Made by a program: the position numbers and the translations under genes. A stretch of 64,000 bases of DNA from the NCBI GenBank assembly GCA_963709185.1, contig CAVPVQ010000024.1:124001-188000 (forward strand), given 5' to 3'. The DNA is from Roseiarcus sp963709185. Lineage in GTDB: Bacteria; Pseudomonadota; Alphaproteobacteria; Rhizobiales; Beijerinckiaceae. Below the pieces are notes generated by a model. The model was not told where the DNA came from. It made no database searches and saw only the letters and a program-made list of their open reading frames with translations. Of this stretch, positions 55,168 through 64,000 are shown piece after piece (position 1 is the stretch's first letter; every line of letters starts with the position of its first letter).

Positions 55168-56208
55168 ATGGATCTTGGCGACGGACAGAGCGCGGCGCGT
55201 GCGCCGCTCGGGCGGGCGGAAGCGGTCCGCATCGCCGCGCTTCTCGGCGCGCTGGCGCTGTCGGCTCTGGGGGCGACCCTGCCGTTGCCCGGGCTCGATC
55301 CAGTCTTTTTCGAAATGAGCGTGCGCACGCGCACCGCGGCCAGACTGTCGATCTTTGCGCTTGGCCTGTGGCCGCTTGTCCAGGCGATCTTCGTCGTCGA
55401 GATCGCGCGCCTGACGACGCCGAGGCTGGCGCGCTGGGCGGCGACGCCGGCGGGCGCCGGCGGCTTCGACAAGGCCGCCTGGATCGTCGCTTTCGCGCTC
55501 GCGGCGAGCCAGGGGGCGGCGTTGGCCGCATTGATCGGGCGCGTGAGCGGCGCCGTCGCCGAACCCGGCCTGCTGTTTGAATTCGGCGTCGCCGGGACGG
55601 TTGTGGGCGCGACAGCGATCCTCGGCGCAACGGGTCTGCTGGTCCGCCGCGTCGGAGCCGGCGACGGGCTGCTGATCGTCTTCGCCGCGCCGCTGGTCGT
55701 CATCGGCGCGCGCCAGACGATATTGGCGTTCGCGGTGGGCGAGGGCGCCGGGTTCGCGGCGATCGCCGTCGTGGCGGCTGCGGCGCTCGTCGGCGCGGCG
55801 CTAGCGTCGCGGCGCAGCTTGCCGGGCGCGCTCGGTCTTGGCGGCGGCCAGCTCGATCCGCTGCCGCCGCTGATCGCGTGGCACATCGCGGGATGGCCTG
55901 TGCTGGCGCTGCGGGCGACGCTCTGGCCGCATCTGGACCCGACGGCCGCCTTCGCTCACGCGCTCACCGCAGTCACGGCGGCGGCGGCGATCGGGCTGAT
56001 CGCGACCGCCCGCGCCGGCCTGCCCGGCGCGCCGGCGCCGCGGCGCGCGCCGTGGCCGGTGACCGGAGCGGTCATCGCCGTCTGCGCCGGGCCGACGCTC
56101 ATTCGCCCGTTCATCCCCACCGGCCTGACGCCGAACGGCTATGCGCTCGTCTTCATCGTCGCCGCGGCGCTGAGCGTGGTCGACGCCTTTCGCAGCCGGG
56201 CCGCGTGA
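55168..56208 (+). CDS. SecY-like integral membrane protein, shortened
   Basis: A 346-aa protein with about 9 predicted membrane helices. LPLPGLDPVFFEMS, then ARLSIFALGLWPLVQAIFVV, strongly recalls the SecY plug region and second helix (IPLPGID..., RISIFALGI.PY...). RRVGAGDGLLIVFAA recalls the SecY loop ERGIGNGISLIIFAG. True SecY is about 440 aa and sits in the ribosomal protein operon; this gene is alone, about 100 residues shorter, with Ala-rich helices. I infer a divergent SecY paralog of unknown use. Confidence 0.6.
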   Translation: MDLGDGQSAARAPLGRAEAVRIAALLGALALSALGATLPLPGLDPVFFEMSVRTRTAARLSIFALGLWPLVQAIFVVEIARLTTPRLARWAATPAGAGGFDKAAWIVAFALAASQGAALAALIGRVSGAVAEPGLLFEFGVAGTVVGATAILGATGLLVRRVGAGDGLLIVFAAPLVVIGARQTILAFAVGEGAGFAAIAVVAAAALVGAALASRRSLPGALGLGGGQLDPLPPLIAWHIAGWPVLALRATLWPHLDPTAAFAHALTAVTAAAAIGLIATARAGLPGAPAPRRAPWPVTGAVIAVCAGPTLIRPFIPTGLTPNGYALVFIVAAALSVVDAFRSRAA

Positions 56209-56224
56209 GCGCGCCGCCGGCCCG

Positions 56225-56530
56225 TCACGCGGCCCGAACGAGACTCGGCGCGGCGCGCTTGCCGCGCACTTCCGCCTCCTCGAACTCGGCGGCGACAATC
56301 GCCCGGTCGAGCGCGGCGCGCAGTTCGATGGCGCTCTCCAGCGTCAGCTCGATTCCCGCGCGGGCGCCGGGATCGAGATCCAGGTTGATGAAATCGAGCG
56401 TGATGACGTCGGCCAGCGGAGCGTGGCGCGCGTGGTCATAGGCGACCACCGCGCGCGATACCGGGAACCATTCATTCCCGCGCTTGGCCATGCCCTCCGC
56501 GGGCACAATTTCGACGATCGAGGTGCACAT
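56225..56530 (-). CDS. conserved small protein, DUF6295-like
   Basis: A 101-aa protein beginning MCTSIVEIVPAEGMAKRGNE, then WFPVSRAVVAYDHARHAPLA and VITLDFINLDLDP. The start and the YDHARHAP segment recall the small DUF6295 family; this is from memory and needs a search. No membrane segment. It follows the dienelactone hydrolase-like gene by 11 nt and may be in the same operon. Confidence 0.6.
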   Translation of the reverse strand: MCTSIVEIVPAEGMAKRGNEWFPVSRAVVAYDHARHAPLADVITLDFINLDLDPGARAGIELTLESAIELRAALDRAIVAAEFEEAEVRGKRAAPSLVRAA

Positions 56531-56541
56531 GTCCGAGCCTC

Positions 56542-57297
56542 CTACTTCGCCAGATGCTTGCCGAGGAAGGCGAATATCTTGCCCCAGCCGTCCATCGCCT
56601 GATCGGGTCGATAGAGCGGCCGGTGCCAGTAGAAGAAGCCGTGACTGGCGCCGTCATAGCGATGGAACTCGTAGGTCTTGCCGTATTTCTTGAGCTCGGC
56701 CTCGTGCTGGTCGACCTGCTCCGGGCTCGGCGCGCGATCATCGTTGCCGAACAGGCCGAGCAGCGGGCAGCAAAGGTCCTTCGTCATGTCGATCGGCGCG
56801 ACGGGCGTCTTGGCGTTGAGCTCCTCCTTGCCCATCACCACGCGGCCGCCCCAGAGTTCGATGCAAGCATCGACGTCTTTCCGCTGGCAGGCGTAGATGA
56901 AGGCGTGCCGCCCGCCCGAGCAGGAGCCGAAGAGGGCGACCTTGCCGTTGCAATCGGGCTGCGATCGCATCCACTTCACGGCGCCTTCGGTGTCGCCGAC
57001 CACCTGGGAGTCGGCGACGCCGCCCTCGGCGCGCACCCTGGCGCCGACGTCGTCGGGGTTGGCGTCGCTGCCGCCCTCGCGCTCGTAGAGGTTGGCGCAA
57101 ATCGCGAGATAGCCGTGATGCGCGAACCGGCGGGCGGTTTCGATGTAGAACTCGCTCCAGCCGGGGAGATGGTGGACCAGCACGACGCCGGGGAAGGGGC
57201 CCGGACCGGACGGCCTCGCCACATAAGCGGTTATCGGCGCGCCCTTGTCGCCTTTGATGGTCACGTTCTGGCAGGTCATGCCTCGGTAGAATGACAT
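56542..57297 (-). CDS. dienelactone hydrolase family protein
   Basis: A 251-aa alpha/beta hydrolase. ATG 57297 follows GGAGGAA. The nucleophile elbow is GSCSGG with Cys as in dienelactone hydrolase; Asp lies in FGNDDRAP and His in DGASHGFF. It probably hydrolyses a lactone or enol ester. It lies 179 nt after the ABC transporter genes in the same direction. Substrate unknown; a role in the neighbouring aromatic pathway is only inferred. Confidence 0.85.
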   Translation of the reverse strand: MSFYRGMTCQNVTIKGDKGAPITAYVARPSGPGPFPGVVLVHHLPGWSEFYIETARRFAHHGYLAICANLYEREGGSDANPDDVGARVRAEGGVADSQVVGDTEGAVKWMRSQPDCNGKVALFGSCSGGRHAFIYACQRKDVDACIELWGGRVVMGKEELNAKTPVAPIDMTKDLCCPLLGLFGNDDRAPSPEQVDQHEAELKKYGKTYEFHRYDGASHGFFYWHRPLYRPDQAMDGWGKIFAFLGKHLAK

Positions 57298-57476
57298 CGT
57301 TCTTCCTCCATCGGCCTTTAGTCGGCCTCCATCGGGCCATCGGAACGTCGCGCCAGCATCGACAAGCGGGGCGAATTGGCTCTGCTGCCCCGGGGCGCCG
57401 CGCCGCCAGTATTCGACGATCGCGCGCCGGGCGCAACAGGAGGCGGCGCCGGGAGCCCGAAGCAGGATATTCGCCG

Positions 57477-58307
57477 CTAACTCGTCGCCGCCTCCAGCCA
57501 GCCGGGGTCGATCTGCGGAAGCGGGATCGCGGCGAGCAACTGGCGGGTGTAGGGGTGCTCGGGCGCCTCGAACAGCGCGGCGGCGTCGCGGTTTTCGACG
57601 ATCTCGCCGCCCCGCATCACGATCACCCGGTCGCACAGGCGCCGGACCACCGAAAGGTCGTGGCTGATGAAGGCGAGCGTCAGCTTCAATTCGTCCTTCA
57701 ACCTTGCGAGCAGGTCGAGGATCTGCGCCTGGCTCGACACGTCGAGGCCTGAGACGATCTCGTCGGCGAGCACGAAGCGCGGCGACAAGGCGATCGCCCG
57801 CGCGATGCCGACGCGCTGGCGTTGCCCTCCCGAAAGCTCGTGCGGATAGCGCGAGGAAAATCCGGCGGGCAATCCGACGGCGCCGAGCGCCGCCGCGACG
57901 CGATCGCGGCTCTCGCCAGCATTGGTCGCCACGCGATGAAACAGCAGCGGCGCGGCGATGATCGCGCCAACCGACTTTCGCGGATTGAGCGAGGAATACG
58001 GGTCCTGAAAGATGACCTGCAAATCGCGCCGCAGCGGACGCAGAGCGGCCTCGGAGAGATGCGCGATGTCGCGCCCGTCAAACCAGATCGCGCCCACCGA
58101 CGGTTCGGAGAGCCGCACCAGCGCGCGGCCGAGCGTCGTCTTGCCCGAACCCGATTCGCCGACGATGCCGATGGTCGACCCGGCCGGAATGTCGAAGGCG
58201 ACGCCCTTGAGGATGTCGATGCGCGGCGCCGGGCCAAACATCGGCTTTCGCGTCATGTCGGGAACCGACAGGCGCAGGTTTTCGACGCGGAACAGCGGTT
58301 CGCTCAT
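57477..58307 (-). CDS. ABC transporter ATP-binding protein, OppF/DppF-type
   Basis: A 276-aa ATPase: Walker A GIVGESGSGKTTLGRALVRL, Q-loop VIFQDPYSSLNPR, signature HELSGGQRQRVGIARAIALS and Walker B FVLADEIVSGLDVS. The C-terminal HPYTRQLLAAIPLP is typical of oligopeptide/dipeptide importers. It overlaps the previous gene by ATGA and is the last transporter gene. Confidence 0.93.
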   Translation of the reverse strand: MSEPLFRVENLRLSVPDMTRKPMFGPAPRIDILKGVAFDIPAGSTIGIVGESGSGKTTLGRALVRLSEPSVGAIWFDGRDIAHLSEAALRPLRRDLQVIFQDPYSSLNPRKSVGAIIAAPLLFHRVATNAGESRDRVAAALGAVGLPAGFSSRYPHELSGGQRQRVGIARAIALSPRFVLADEIVSGLDVSSQAQILDLLARLKDELKLTLAFISHDLSVVRRLCDRVIVMRGGEIVENRDAAALFEAPEHPYTRQLLAAIPLPQIDPGWLEAATS

Positions 58308-59212
58308 CGTCGGCCCCCGGCGGGCGTCGAGGCCGCTTCGCGCCACGCGCGGTCGGTCTCCTCCATCTCGCGCCGCAGCGCCTCGACGACTTCCGGGCGG
58401 ACCGGGGCGAGCAATTCCTGGGGGCGATCGTAGCGCGGCGTGGCGGCGATCAACGCCCGTGTATAGGCATGGGCCGGCGCGCGGAACAGCGTCGCGACAT
58501 CGGTGCGCTCGACGATCTTGCCGGCGTAGAGCACGCTCGCCTGCTGGCAGATTTTGGCGACAACGCCCAGATTGTGAGTGATGAACAGCAGGGCGGTGCC
58601 GTGCCGGCGCTGCATCTCGGCGATCAGCTTCAATATCTGTTTCTGCACGGTGACGTCGAGCGCGGTGGTCGGCTCGTCCGCGACGATCAGCCGGGGCTCG
58701 GCGGCGAAGGCCGAGGCGATCAGCACGCGCTGGCGCATGCCGCCGGAAAGTTCGTGCGGGTAGCTGCGGAAAACCCGCGTCGGCTCATGGATTTGCACTT
58801 CCTCGAGCAGCCTGAGGGCGCGCGCCCTCGCCGCGCGCGACGACAGACCGAGAATCCGGGTGAGCCGGTCGGTCATCTGGCTCTCGATCCGTTTCGACGG
58901 ATTGAGCGCGGTCAGCGGGTCCTGCGGGATCAGCGCCGCGCTGGCGCCGACCAGTCGCCGGCGCTCGCGATCGGACAGGTCGAACAGGTTGGTCCCGCCA
59001 AGCCGGACCGCGCCTTCGATCACTTCGACGGCATGCGGCAGAATGCCGAAGATCGCTCGGCCGATCATGCTTTTGCCGGCGCCGCTCTCGCCGACCAGCC
59101 CATGCGCCTCACCCGGCGCCACAGCGATCGACGCCTGCCGCAGCAGGCGCGCGTCGCCGCCGCGCCGCAACCGCACGCTGAGAGAATCGATGTCGAGGAA
59201 CGGCGCGCTCAT
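58304..59212 (-). CDS. ABC transporter ATP-binding protein, OppD/DppD-type
   Basis: A 302-aa ATPase: Walker A GLVGESGAGKSMIGRAIFGI, Q-loop ALIPQDPLTALNPSKRIES, signature HELSGGMRQRVLIASAFAAE and Walker B LIVADEPTTALDVT. Start ATG 59212 overlaps the permease stop (ATGA). It pairs with the OppF-type ATPase to drive import. Confidence 0.93.
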   Translation of the reverse strand: MSAPFLDIDSLSVRLRRGGDARLLRQASIAVAPGEAHGLVGESGAGKSMIGRAIFGILPHAVEVIEGAVRLGGTNLFDLSDRERRRLVGASAALIPQDPLTALNPSKRIESQMTDRLTRILGLSSRAARARALRLLEEVQIHEPTRVFRSYPHELSGGMRQRVLIASAFAAEPRLIVADEPTTALDVTVQKQILKLIAEMQRRHGTALLFITHNLGVVAKICQQASVLYAGKIVERTDVATLFRAPAHAYTRALIAATPRYDRPQELLAPVRPEVVEALRREMEETDRAWREAASTPAGGRR

Positions 59213-60057
59213 CGCATCACCGGATCGAAGCGCTCTTTCAGGCCCTCGCCGAACTGGCTGAACGCCAGCACCGTGAGGAACAGGCAGATCAGCGGGAACA
59301 CCAGCACCCACCACGCCTGATGCACGATGCCGCGCCCCTCGGCGATCATCGAGCCCCAGGTCGGATCGTCGGTGGAGATCGACAGGTTCACGAATGACAG
59401 GATCGCCTCGACGATCACCGCGATGCCCATTTCGAGCGAGAACAGCACGACGATCGCCGGCAGCACATTGGGCAGCACCTCGCGCGTCATGATACGCAGG
59501 CTGCCGTAGCCGGCCGCCCTGGCGCTGTCGACATAGTCCATCCGCCGCTGCTGCATCGCCTCGGCGCGCACCACCCGGCAGAACCGCGTCCAGTCGATCA
59601 CCGCGATCGCGATGATCACCGACGACAGGCCCGGCCCCATCACCGCGACCAGCAGAATCGACAGCAGAACCGGGGGAAACGCCATCCAGACATCGACGAG
59701 GCGCGAGATGACGCGATCGGTCCAGCCGCCGAAGAAGCCCGCGGCGACGCCGAGCGTCGCGCCAAACAGGCAGGCGGCGGCGCTCGCCACGATCGCCACC
59801 AGGAGCGCGGGGCGCGTCGCAAAGATGATCCGCGAGAGAATGTCCCGTCCGAGGCTGTCGGTGCCGAGATAATAGCCGGGCTCGGCGCCGGCGATCCAGA
59901 TTGGCGGCAGGGTTTGCAGCGTCAGGTCCTGGGCGAGCCGGTCGTGCGGCGACAGCGGGCCGGCGAAGGCGGCGCAAAACAGCAGCAGCCCGATCCATGA
60001 CGCGCCGAGCCACAGGCGCAGGCTATGGCGGCGATTGACCGGGCGCGGCTCAGCCAT
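59209..60057 (-). CDS. ABC transporter permease, DppC-type
   Basis: A 282-aa permease with about six helices. The N-terminal LGTDSLGRDILSRIIFATRP and the EAA loop YVDSARAAGYGSLRIMTREV are typical of DppC/OppC. It overlaps DppB by 8 nt. Confidence 0.92.
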   Translation of the reverse strand: MAEPRPVNRRHSLRLWLGASWIGLLLFCAAFAGPLSPHDRLAQDLTLQTLPPIWIAGAEPGYYLGTDSLGRDILSRIIFATRPALLVAIVASAAACLFGATLGVAAGFFGGWTDRVISRLVDVWMAFPPVLLSILLVAVMGPGLSSVIIAIAVIDWTRFCRVVRAEAMQQRRMDYVDSARAAGYGSLRIMTREVLPNVLPAIVVLFSLEMGIAVIVEAILSFVNLSISTDDPTWGSMIAEGRGIVHQAWWVLVFPLICLFLTVLAFSQFGEGLKERFDPVMR

Positions 60058-61057
60058 GACGCAGCCTCGGATTCAGAGCGACGTAGCTCAGATCGACCGC
60101 CAGGTTGACGCCGACGAACAGCACCGCGAACAGCAGCACGATGCCCTGGATCAACGGCAGGTCGCGATTGATCACCGCGTCGATCGCCAGATTGCCGAGC
60201 CCTTCGTAAGAGAACAGCCGCTCGACGATCACCGTGCCGCCGAGCAGGAAGGTGAACTGCACGCCGATCACTGCCAGCGACGGCGTCACCGCGTTGCGCA
60301 GCGCCTCATGCAGCAGAACGTAGGTCTCCGAGAATCCCCTGGTGCGGGCGATGAGAACATAGTCCTGGAGCATGACCTCCTTCAGCGAGGTCTTGAGGAT
60401 ATGCGAGATCACCGCGGCGAGCGGCAGCGCGAGCGCCATCGCCGGCATCAGCATATGGCCGAGCAGATCGGCGGTGAGATCGAAGCGCAGCCGCACGATG
60501 CTTTCGATGAGATAGAACGGCGTGACGAACGGCAGTTCGAGCGAGGGCGAGACGCGGCCGGAAATGTCGAAGATCGGGATCGCGACGCCGAACAGCAGAA
60601 TGAAGATCAGGCCCCAGAGGAAATCGGGGATCGCCAGGGCGACGCCGTTGAACAGATCGACGCCCGCCTCGGTCGCGGTTCCGCGCCAGCGCGCCGCCAT
60701 GACCGCCATGCCGCCGCCGAGCACAACGGCAATCGCCAAAGCGAGGAAGGCGAGTTCGAGCGTCGCCGGCAAGCGGCCGAGCACCACTTCGGCGACGTTC
60801 TGGCGCAGCGAGATCGACGTGCCGAAGTCGCCACGCAGGACATGGCCGAGCCAGATCGCGAACTGGATCGGGATCGACTTGTCGAGCCCGTAGAGAGCGC
60901 GCAGGTCGGCGATGTCCTTCGGCGTAGCGCCCGGCGCGATCATCATGGCGATCGGGTCGCCCGGCGCGACGCGCACCAGCACGAACACCACCACCGCCAC
61001 CCCGAAGAAGGTCACGACCAACGAGATGAGGCGGATGATCGCCGCGGAGAGGCGCAT
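60050..61057 (-). CDS. ABC transporter permease, DppB-type
   Basis: A 335-aa permease starting MRLSAAIIRLISLVVTFFGV, with VRVAPGDPIAMMIAPGATPK after the first helix and the EAA loop YVLIARTRGFSETYVLLHEA. About six membrane helices. An ATG at 61081 would add eight residues. It lies 90 nt after the binding-protein gene. Confidence 0.92.
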   Translation of the reverse strand: MRLSAAIIRLISLVVTFFGVAVVVFVLVRVAPGDPIAMMIAPGATPKDIADLRALYGLDKSIPIQFAIWLGHVLRGDFGTSISLRQNVAEVVLGRLPATLELAFLALAIAVVLGGGMAVMAARWRGTATEAGVDLFNGVALAIPDFLWGLIFILLFGVAIPIFDISGRVSPSLELPFVTPFYLIESIVRLRFDLTADLLGHMLMPAMALALPLAAVISHILKTSLKEVMLQDYVLIARTRGFSETYVLLHEALRNAVTPSLAVIGVQFTFLLGGTVIVERLFSYEGLGNLAIDAVINRDLPLIQGIVLLFAVLFVGVNLAVDLSYVALNPRLRHG

Positions 61058-61147
61058 GGGCGGGACCGGGCCGGACGCCAAATCGAACCCGCGAGCGCGC
61101 CGCTCACCGGCGGCCCGCGGCTATTTTCGAACGCCGGCCGACAATCC

Positions 61148-62686
61148 CTACGCCGGAGCGATCAGTTGCGGCAACACGGCGCCCGAAAGGTCGGGGGTCA
61201 CCTTGACGCTGGAGGCGTAGACGATCGGCTGCACATACTGGAACAGCGGAATCACATAGCCCTGCTCGGCGACATATTTGTCGACCGCCTTGTAGCCGGC
61301 GATCCGCTTGGCTTCGTCGGGCTCGCCCCACAGCGGGCCGATCATCTTGACCAGATCGTCCGACTTCCACGCGCAATGTGGGCTCGGGCCGAACATCGCA
61401 AAGCCGGTCGAGGTCGAGGGGTCGCCGATCGAATTGCCCCAGTTGTAGAACGCCGCCGGCGCCAGCTTGTGGCCGAAGCGCAGTTCGAAATGCTTGGCGA
61501 TCTCGTAGACCTCGATATTGGCCTCGATGCCGACCTTGCGCCACATGCCGACGATCGCCTGGATGATTTCGAAATCCTTGGGCTTGAAGCCCTTGGTGGT
61601 CTGGATGGTGAACTTGGCCGGCTTTTCGGTGCTGTAGCCGCTGTCGGCGAGCAGCTTCTTGGAGAGTTCCGGATCGTAGCTGACCTTGATCGAGGGATCG
61701 AAAGCGGCGATATTGCGGCGCCTCCAGGGTGTCGATCGGCACGCCGTAGCCTTTCAGCAGCCGGTCGACCAGCAGCTTCTTGTCGATCGCGTGGCAGGCG
61801 GCGAGGCGCACATTCTTGTCGAGCATCACCGGCTCGACGTTGGTCAGGAAGATCATCGCGATGTCGGACACCGGAGTGGTGACCCCGGCGAGGCCCTTCT
61901 TGGCTTTCAGGCGATCGTATTCCTCGTAAGGGATGTCGAAGGTCACCTGCGACTTGCCGGCTTCGATCTCGGCGACGCGGCTGGCCGCGTCGGGCACGAA
62001 TTTGATGATCGCCGTCTCGAACGCCGGCTTGCCGCCCCAATAGTTCGGATTGGCCTTGAGCCGCACGAAGGCGTTGCGCTCGTATTTCTCGACCATGTAG
62101 GGGCCGGTGCCGATCGGCGCGGCCTCGAAGCCCTCGGCGCCGACCTTGGTGTAATAGGCCTTGGGCAGGACATAGCCGGTGAGGAACGCCATCCATTTGA
62201 ACAGGGTCGGATCGAATTCCTTGACGTCGCCGGTGATCACGTCGTCATTGATCGACAGCGCGCCGACCTTCGACCAGACGAAATTGATCGGATTGCCGGT
62301 CTTGGGATCGGCGGCGCGCTCGCAGCGACCACACCACATCCTCGGCGGTGAACGGCGAGCCATCGTGCCAGGTCACGCCCTTGCGCACCTTCATCGGATT
62401 TTCTTGTTGTCGTCGGTCCAGCCCCATTCGGTGATCAGGCCGGGCGTGAACGAAAGGTCGGGCTTCTGCCCGATGTATTGATCGAACACCGACTGATAGA
62501 CGCCCTGGATCGTCGGATTGACCGCCGACGGGCCGTCGGCACGGATCCCACGACGGCAGGTTGACGTTATAGGCGATCGACAGCGTTCCGCCCTCGGCGG
62601 AGGCCGGGAGGCCGCGCGAAACCGCCGGTCAGCGCGGCGGCGCCGGCGGCGCCGAGTTTCAGAACGTCGCGTCTTGAATGGGTCAT
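61148..62686 (-). CDS. ABC transporter substrate-binding protein (SBP_bac_5 family), five frameshifts
   Basis: ATG 62686 gives MTHSRRDVLKLGAAGAAALT, a Tat-type signal. The body reads MKVRKGVTWHDGSPFTAEDV, GTGPYMVEKYERNAFVRLKA, FDIPYEEYDRLKAKKGLAGV and ends PDLSGAVLPQLIAPA, typical of peptide/opine/nickel-type binding proteins. Shifts occur near 62620, 62545, 62398, 62326 and 61722; four extra bases and one missing base would rebuild 511 residues. The ligand may be a peptide, opine or an aromatic conjugate; not determined. Confidence 0.82.
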
Positions 62687-62787
62687 TTCAGCGGGCTCCC
62701 CAGGGAACGAATGCAATGGCCGCGTGGTCGCGATGGCGGGCGAGCGGGAAAGTCGCGGTTTTTCCCGCAAAAGCTTTAGGGCTAAAA

Positions 62788-62816
62788 TATGTAAAGGCCG
62801 GATTTTGGCTTGTCAA
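62788..62816 (-). promoter_or_regulatory. sigma70-type promoter of the ABC importer operon
   Basis: On the minus strand TTGACA (62811-62816) and TACATA (62788-62793) are 17 nt apart, about 100 nt before the binding-protein start, in an AT-rich patch. It is the best promoter match in the hxlR-to-ABC gap. Confidence 0.5.
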
Positions 62817-62925
62817 TCGACGGGGCCCGGTGCGCGGGCGAGGTCGCGCCCGGGTCGAGGCGGCGCTCGCGGCCTGCCAGATTGCGCGCAGTTCTCGGCG
62901 CCGTCAGCCCGGCGCGCGTCAGCTT

Positions 62926-63634
62926 TCATGCGCCAAGCCGGCTCTTCTCCTTGGCGAATGGGCTGAGGCCCAGCCATTGCTGCATCGATTGGGCGATATC
63001 CTTGTCGCCGACCAGCTCGATCTGCCGCCCTTCCACCTCGGTTCGCACGGTCGCAAGGCCCATCCACACCGCCGTCATGCTCCTGAGCGAGCCGCGCACG
63101 TAGAGGTCGATGTCGAAACCGGGATCGAAGGAGCACAGATCGACCTTGCCGCCTTCGATCACCAGCCACCATGCGCGTTTGGCGACATCGACCTCGGGGA
63201 AATGGAATTCGACCGTGCAGCGGCGCGGCGGCAGCGGCGTCGGATCGAGATGGCGCCGCATGTCCCACATCAGCAGCGAGGGATCGAGATTCTTCAGCGA
63301 GAGGGTCGATTCCACCCAGCGCTGTCCCCAGAATCCGAGCGACATGACCACGGGGCGCAACTCCTCGCCTGCCGGCGGTCAGTCGGTATTCGAAGACGCC
63401 GGCCTGGTTCGTGGGCGCGGCGACGATCACGCCAGCCTCCTCGAGCGCTTTCAGCCGCTTTGAAAGAAGGCTGGGAGACATGCGCGGCATGCCGCGTCGC
63501 AGATCGTTGAAGCGGACGGACCCGCACAGCAGTTCCCGCAGGACCAGGGGCGTCCAGCGCGCACAAACCACTTCGGCGGCCATCGCCACCGGGCAAAACT
63601 GGCCGTAACTGCCCAGATCCGTGCGTTGGGGCAT
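62926..63634 (-). CDS. HxlR-family regulator with C-terminal SCP2-like domain, one frameshift
   Basis: The first 100 residues are a HxlR winged helix (AAEVVCARWTPLVLRELLCG, MPRMSPSLLSKRLKALEEAG, EYRLTAAGEELRP once one base is removed near 63370). The second frame adds about 120 residues (HLDPTPLPPRRCTVEFHFPE, RAWWLVIEGGKVDLCSFDPG, LVGDKDIAQSMQQWLGLS) resembling a sterol-carrier-like ligand domain. Removing one base gives 235 residues in all. HxlR proteins are usually about 120 aa, so the extra domain may sense a hydrophobic ligand. It lies upstream of the ABC operon and divergent from the flavoprotein at 63871. Confidence 0.75.
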
Positions 63635-63870
63635 ACATCCTCCCGAGGCCGGCGCGGCAAGCGGCAGAGTCAGACACTCAGTCCAGATAATGTAGCGGGT
63701 AAAGACTCCCGCGTCATCCTCGACAGAGTGAATGGCACGCCGTATTCGGCCGGGGCGATGGCCTCGCTACACTTTCAGGACTGGAGAGGAAGCGGTTCAG
63801 CGGCCCATGATGGCCCGAGGCGCTGGGCGTCTGGAATTTCATCAGCCATCCGATGAAAGAGGAGTTCATC

Positions 63871-64000
63871 ATGAACGTGCAGGCAGCAACAAACGCACCC
63901 GCGCAAGCGTCGCGCAGCGCCGTCGAGATCGCGCGCGAGCTGGGTCCGGTCTTTGCCGCTCGCGCGGATGCAACCGTCGACGAAGACAAATATGTCGCCG
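63871..64000 (+). CDS. acyl-CoA dehydrogenase-type flavoprotein (start only)
   Basis: ATG 63871 follows AAAGAGGAG. The 43 visible residues include RSAVEIARELGPVFAARADA and end at the window edge. This start is typical of acyl-CoA dehydrogenases and of the related group D flavin monooxygenases (DszC, IacA, HsaA). I cannot decide between them from so little. It is divergent from the hxlR gene with 236 nt between. Confidence 0.6.
   Translation, partial: MNVQAATNAPAQASRSAVEIARELGPVFAARADATVDEDKYVA

Overview
The window looks like chromosomal DNA of a high-GC alphaproteobacterium, most likely of the order Hyphomicrobiales (Bradyrhizobium/Beijerinckiaceae-like). The grounds are GC-rich codon use, the AioX-AioS-AioR-AioB-AioA order, a split branched-chain 2-oxoacid dehydrogenase operon, an AraC-type PobR beside pobA, and a serine recombinase with a DUF5372-like partner. 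This assignment is an inference; no 16S rRNA is present.

Region 1 (1-3094) holds the start of an SMP-30/gluconolactonase-type gene, a degenerate tRNA-Gly-like element, a few very small secreted-protein ORFs and two inverted, decayed copies of one small gene. Little else is convincing there.

Region 2 (3095-25293) is an arsenic genomic island. It is bracketed by an intact tRNA-Gly(TCC) on the left and a perfect 40-bp copy of that tRNA's 5' half on the right, with paired TTGGCAC-type motifs just inside both ends. All island genes lie on the minus strand. From right to left they are a ParE/antitoxin pair; aioX-aioS-aioR (arsenite sensor, kinase and sigma54 activator); a sigma54 promoter; aioB-aioA (arsenite oxidase); moaA (molybdenum cofactor); a pstS-led operon (pstS, LMW-type arsC, an arsR-arsC fusion, glutaredoxin-type arsC, an aqpS aquaglyceroporin and a coupled unknown membrane-anchored protein); and arsR-arsO-MFS. 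moaA is split near codon 10 by an IS21-family element, and that element's istB is itself split by a serine-recombinase element, giving a three-level nest.

Region 3 (25.4-39.8 kb) is catabolic chromosome: branched-chain 2-oxoacid dehydrogenase E1alpha/E1beta/E2; pobA with PobR-like and LysR regulators and pcaHG, a 4-hydroxybenzoate to protocatechuate to ring-cleavage segment; a phosphoribosyltransferase; and a four-carbon sugar acid cluster (epimerase/dehydrogenase, OtnK-like kinase, OtnC-like aldolase, LtnD-like dehydrogenase).

Region 4 (39.8-64 kb) looks like a system for nitrogen-containing aromatics. A MarR-controlled minus-strand operon encodes 2-aminobenzoyl-CoA monooxygenase/reductase, an SDR, an enoyl-CoA hydratase, a truncated acyl-CoA dehydrogenase remnant, RidA and an aryl-CoA ligase. 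Divergent from it are an SDR and a styrene/indole-monooxygenase-like flavoprotein. Next come a phytoene-desaturase-like oxidoreductase with a coupled small membrane protein, an IorAB 2-oxoacid:ferredoxin oxidoreductase, a SecY-like short membrane protein, a dienelactone-hydrolase-like protein, an Opp/Dpp-type ABC importer, a HxlR regulator carrying an extra C-terminal domain, and the start of an acyl-CoA-dehydrogenase-type flavoprotein. My inference is a route from indole or indole derivatives to anthranilate and then through 2-aminobenzoyl-CoA.

Many genes are broken by single-base shifts inside GC-rich runs, nearly always consistent with one extra base. This affects arsO, an arsC, ltnD, the 2-aminobenzoyl-CoA enzyme, the desaturase-like gene, iorB, the ABC binding protein and the hxlR gene. 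The pattern suggests sequence error rather than real decay; such genes are annotated over their full span.
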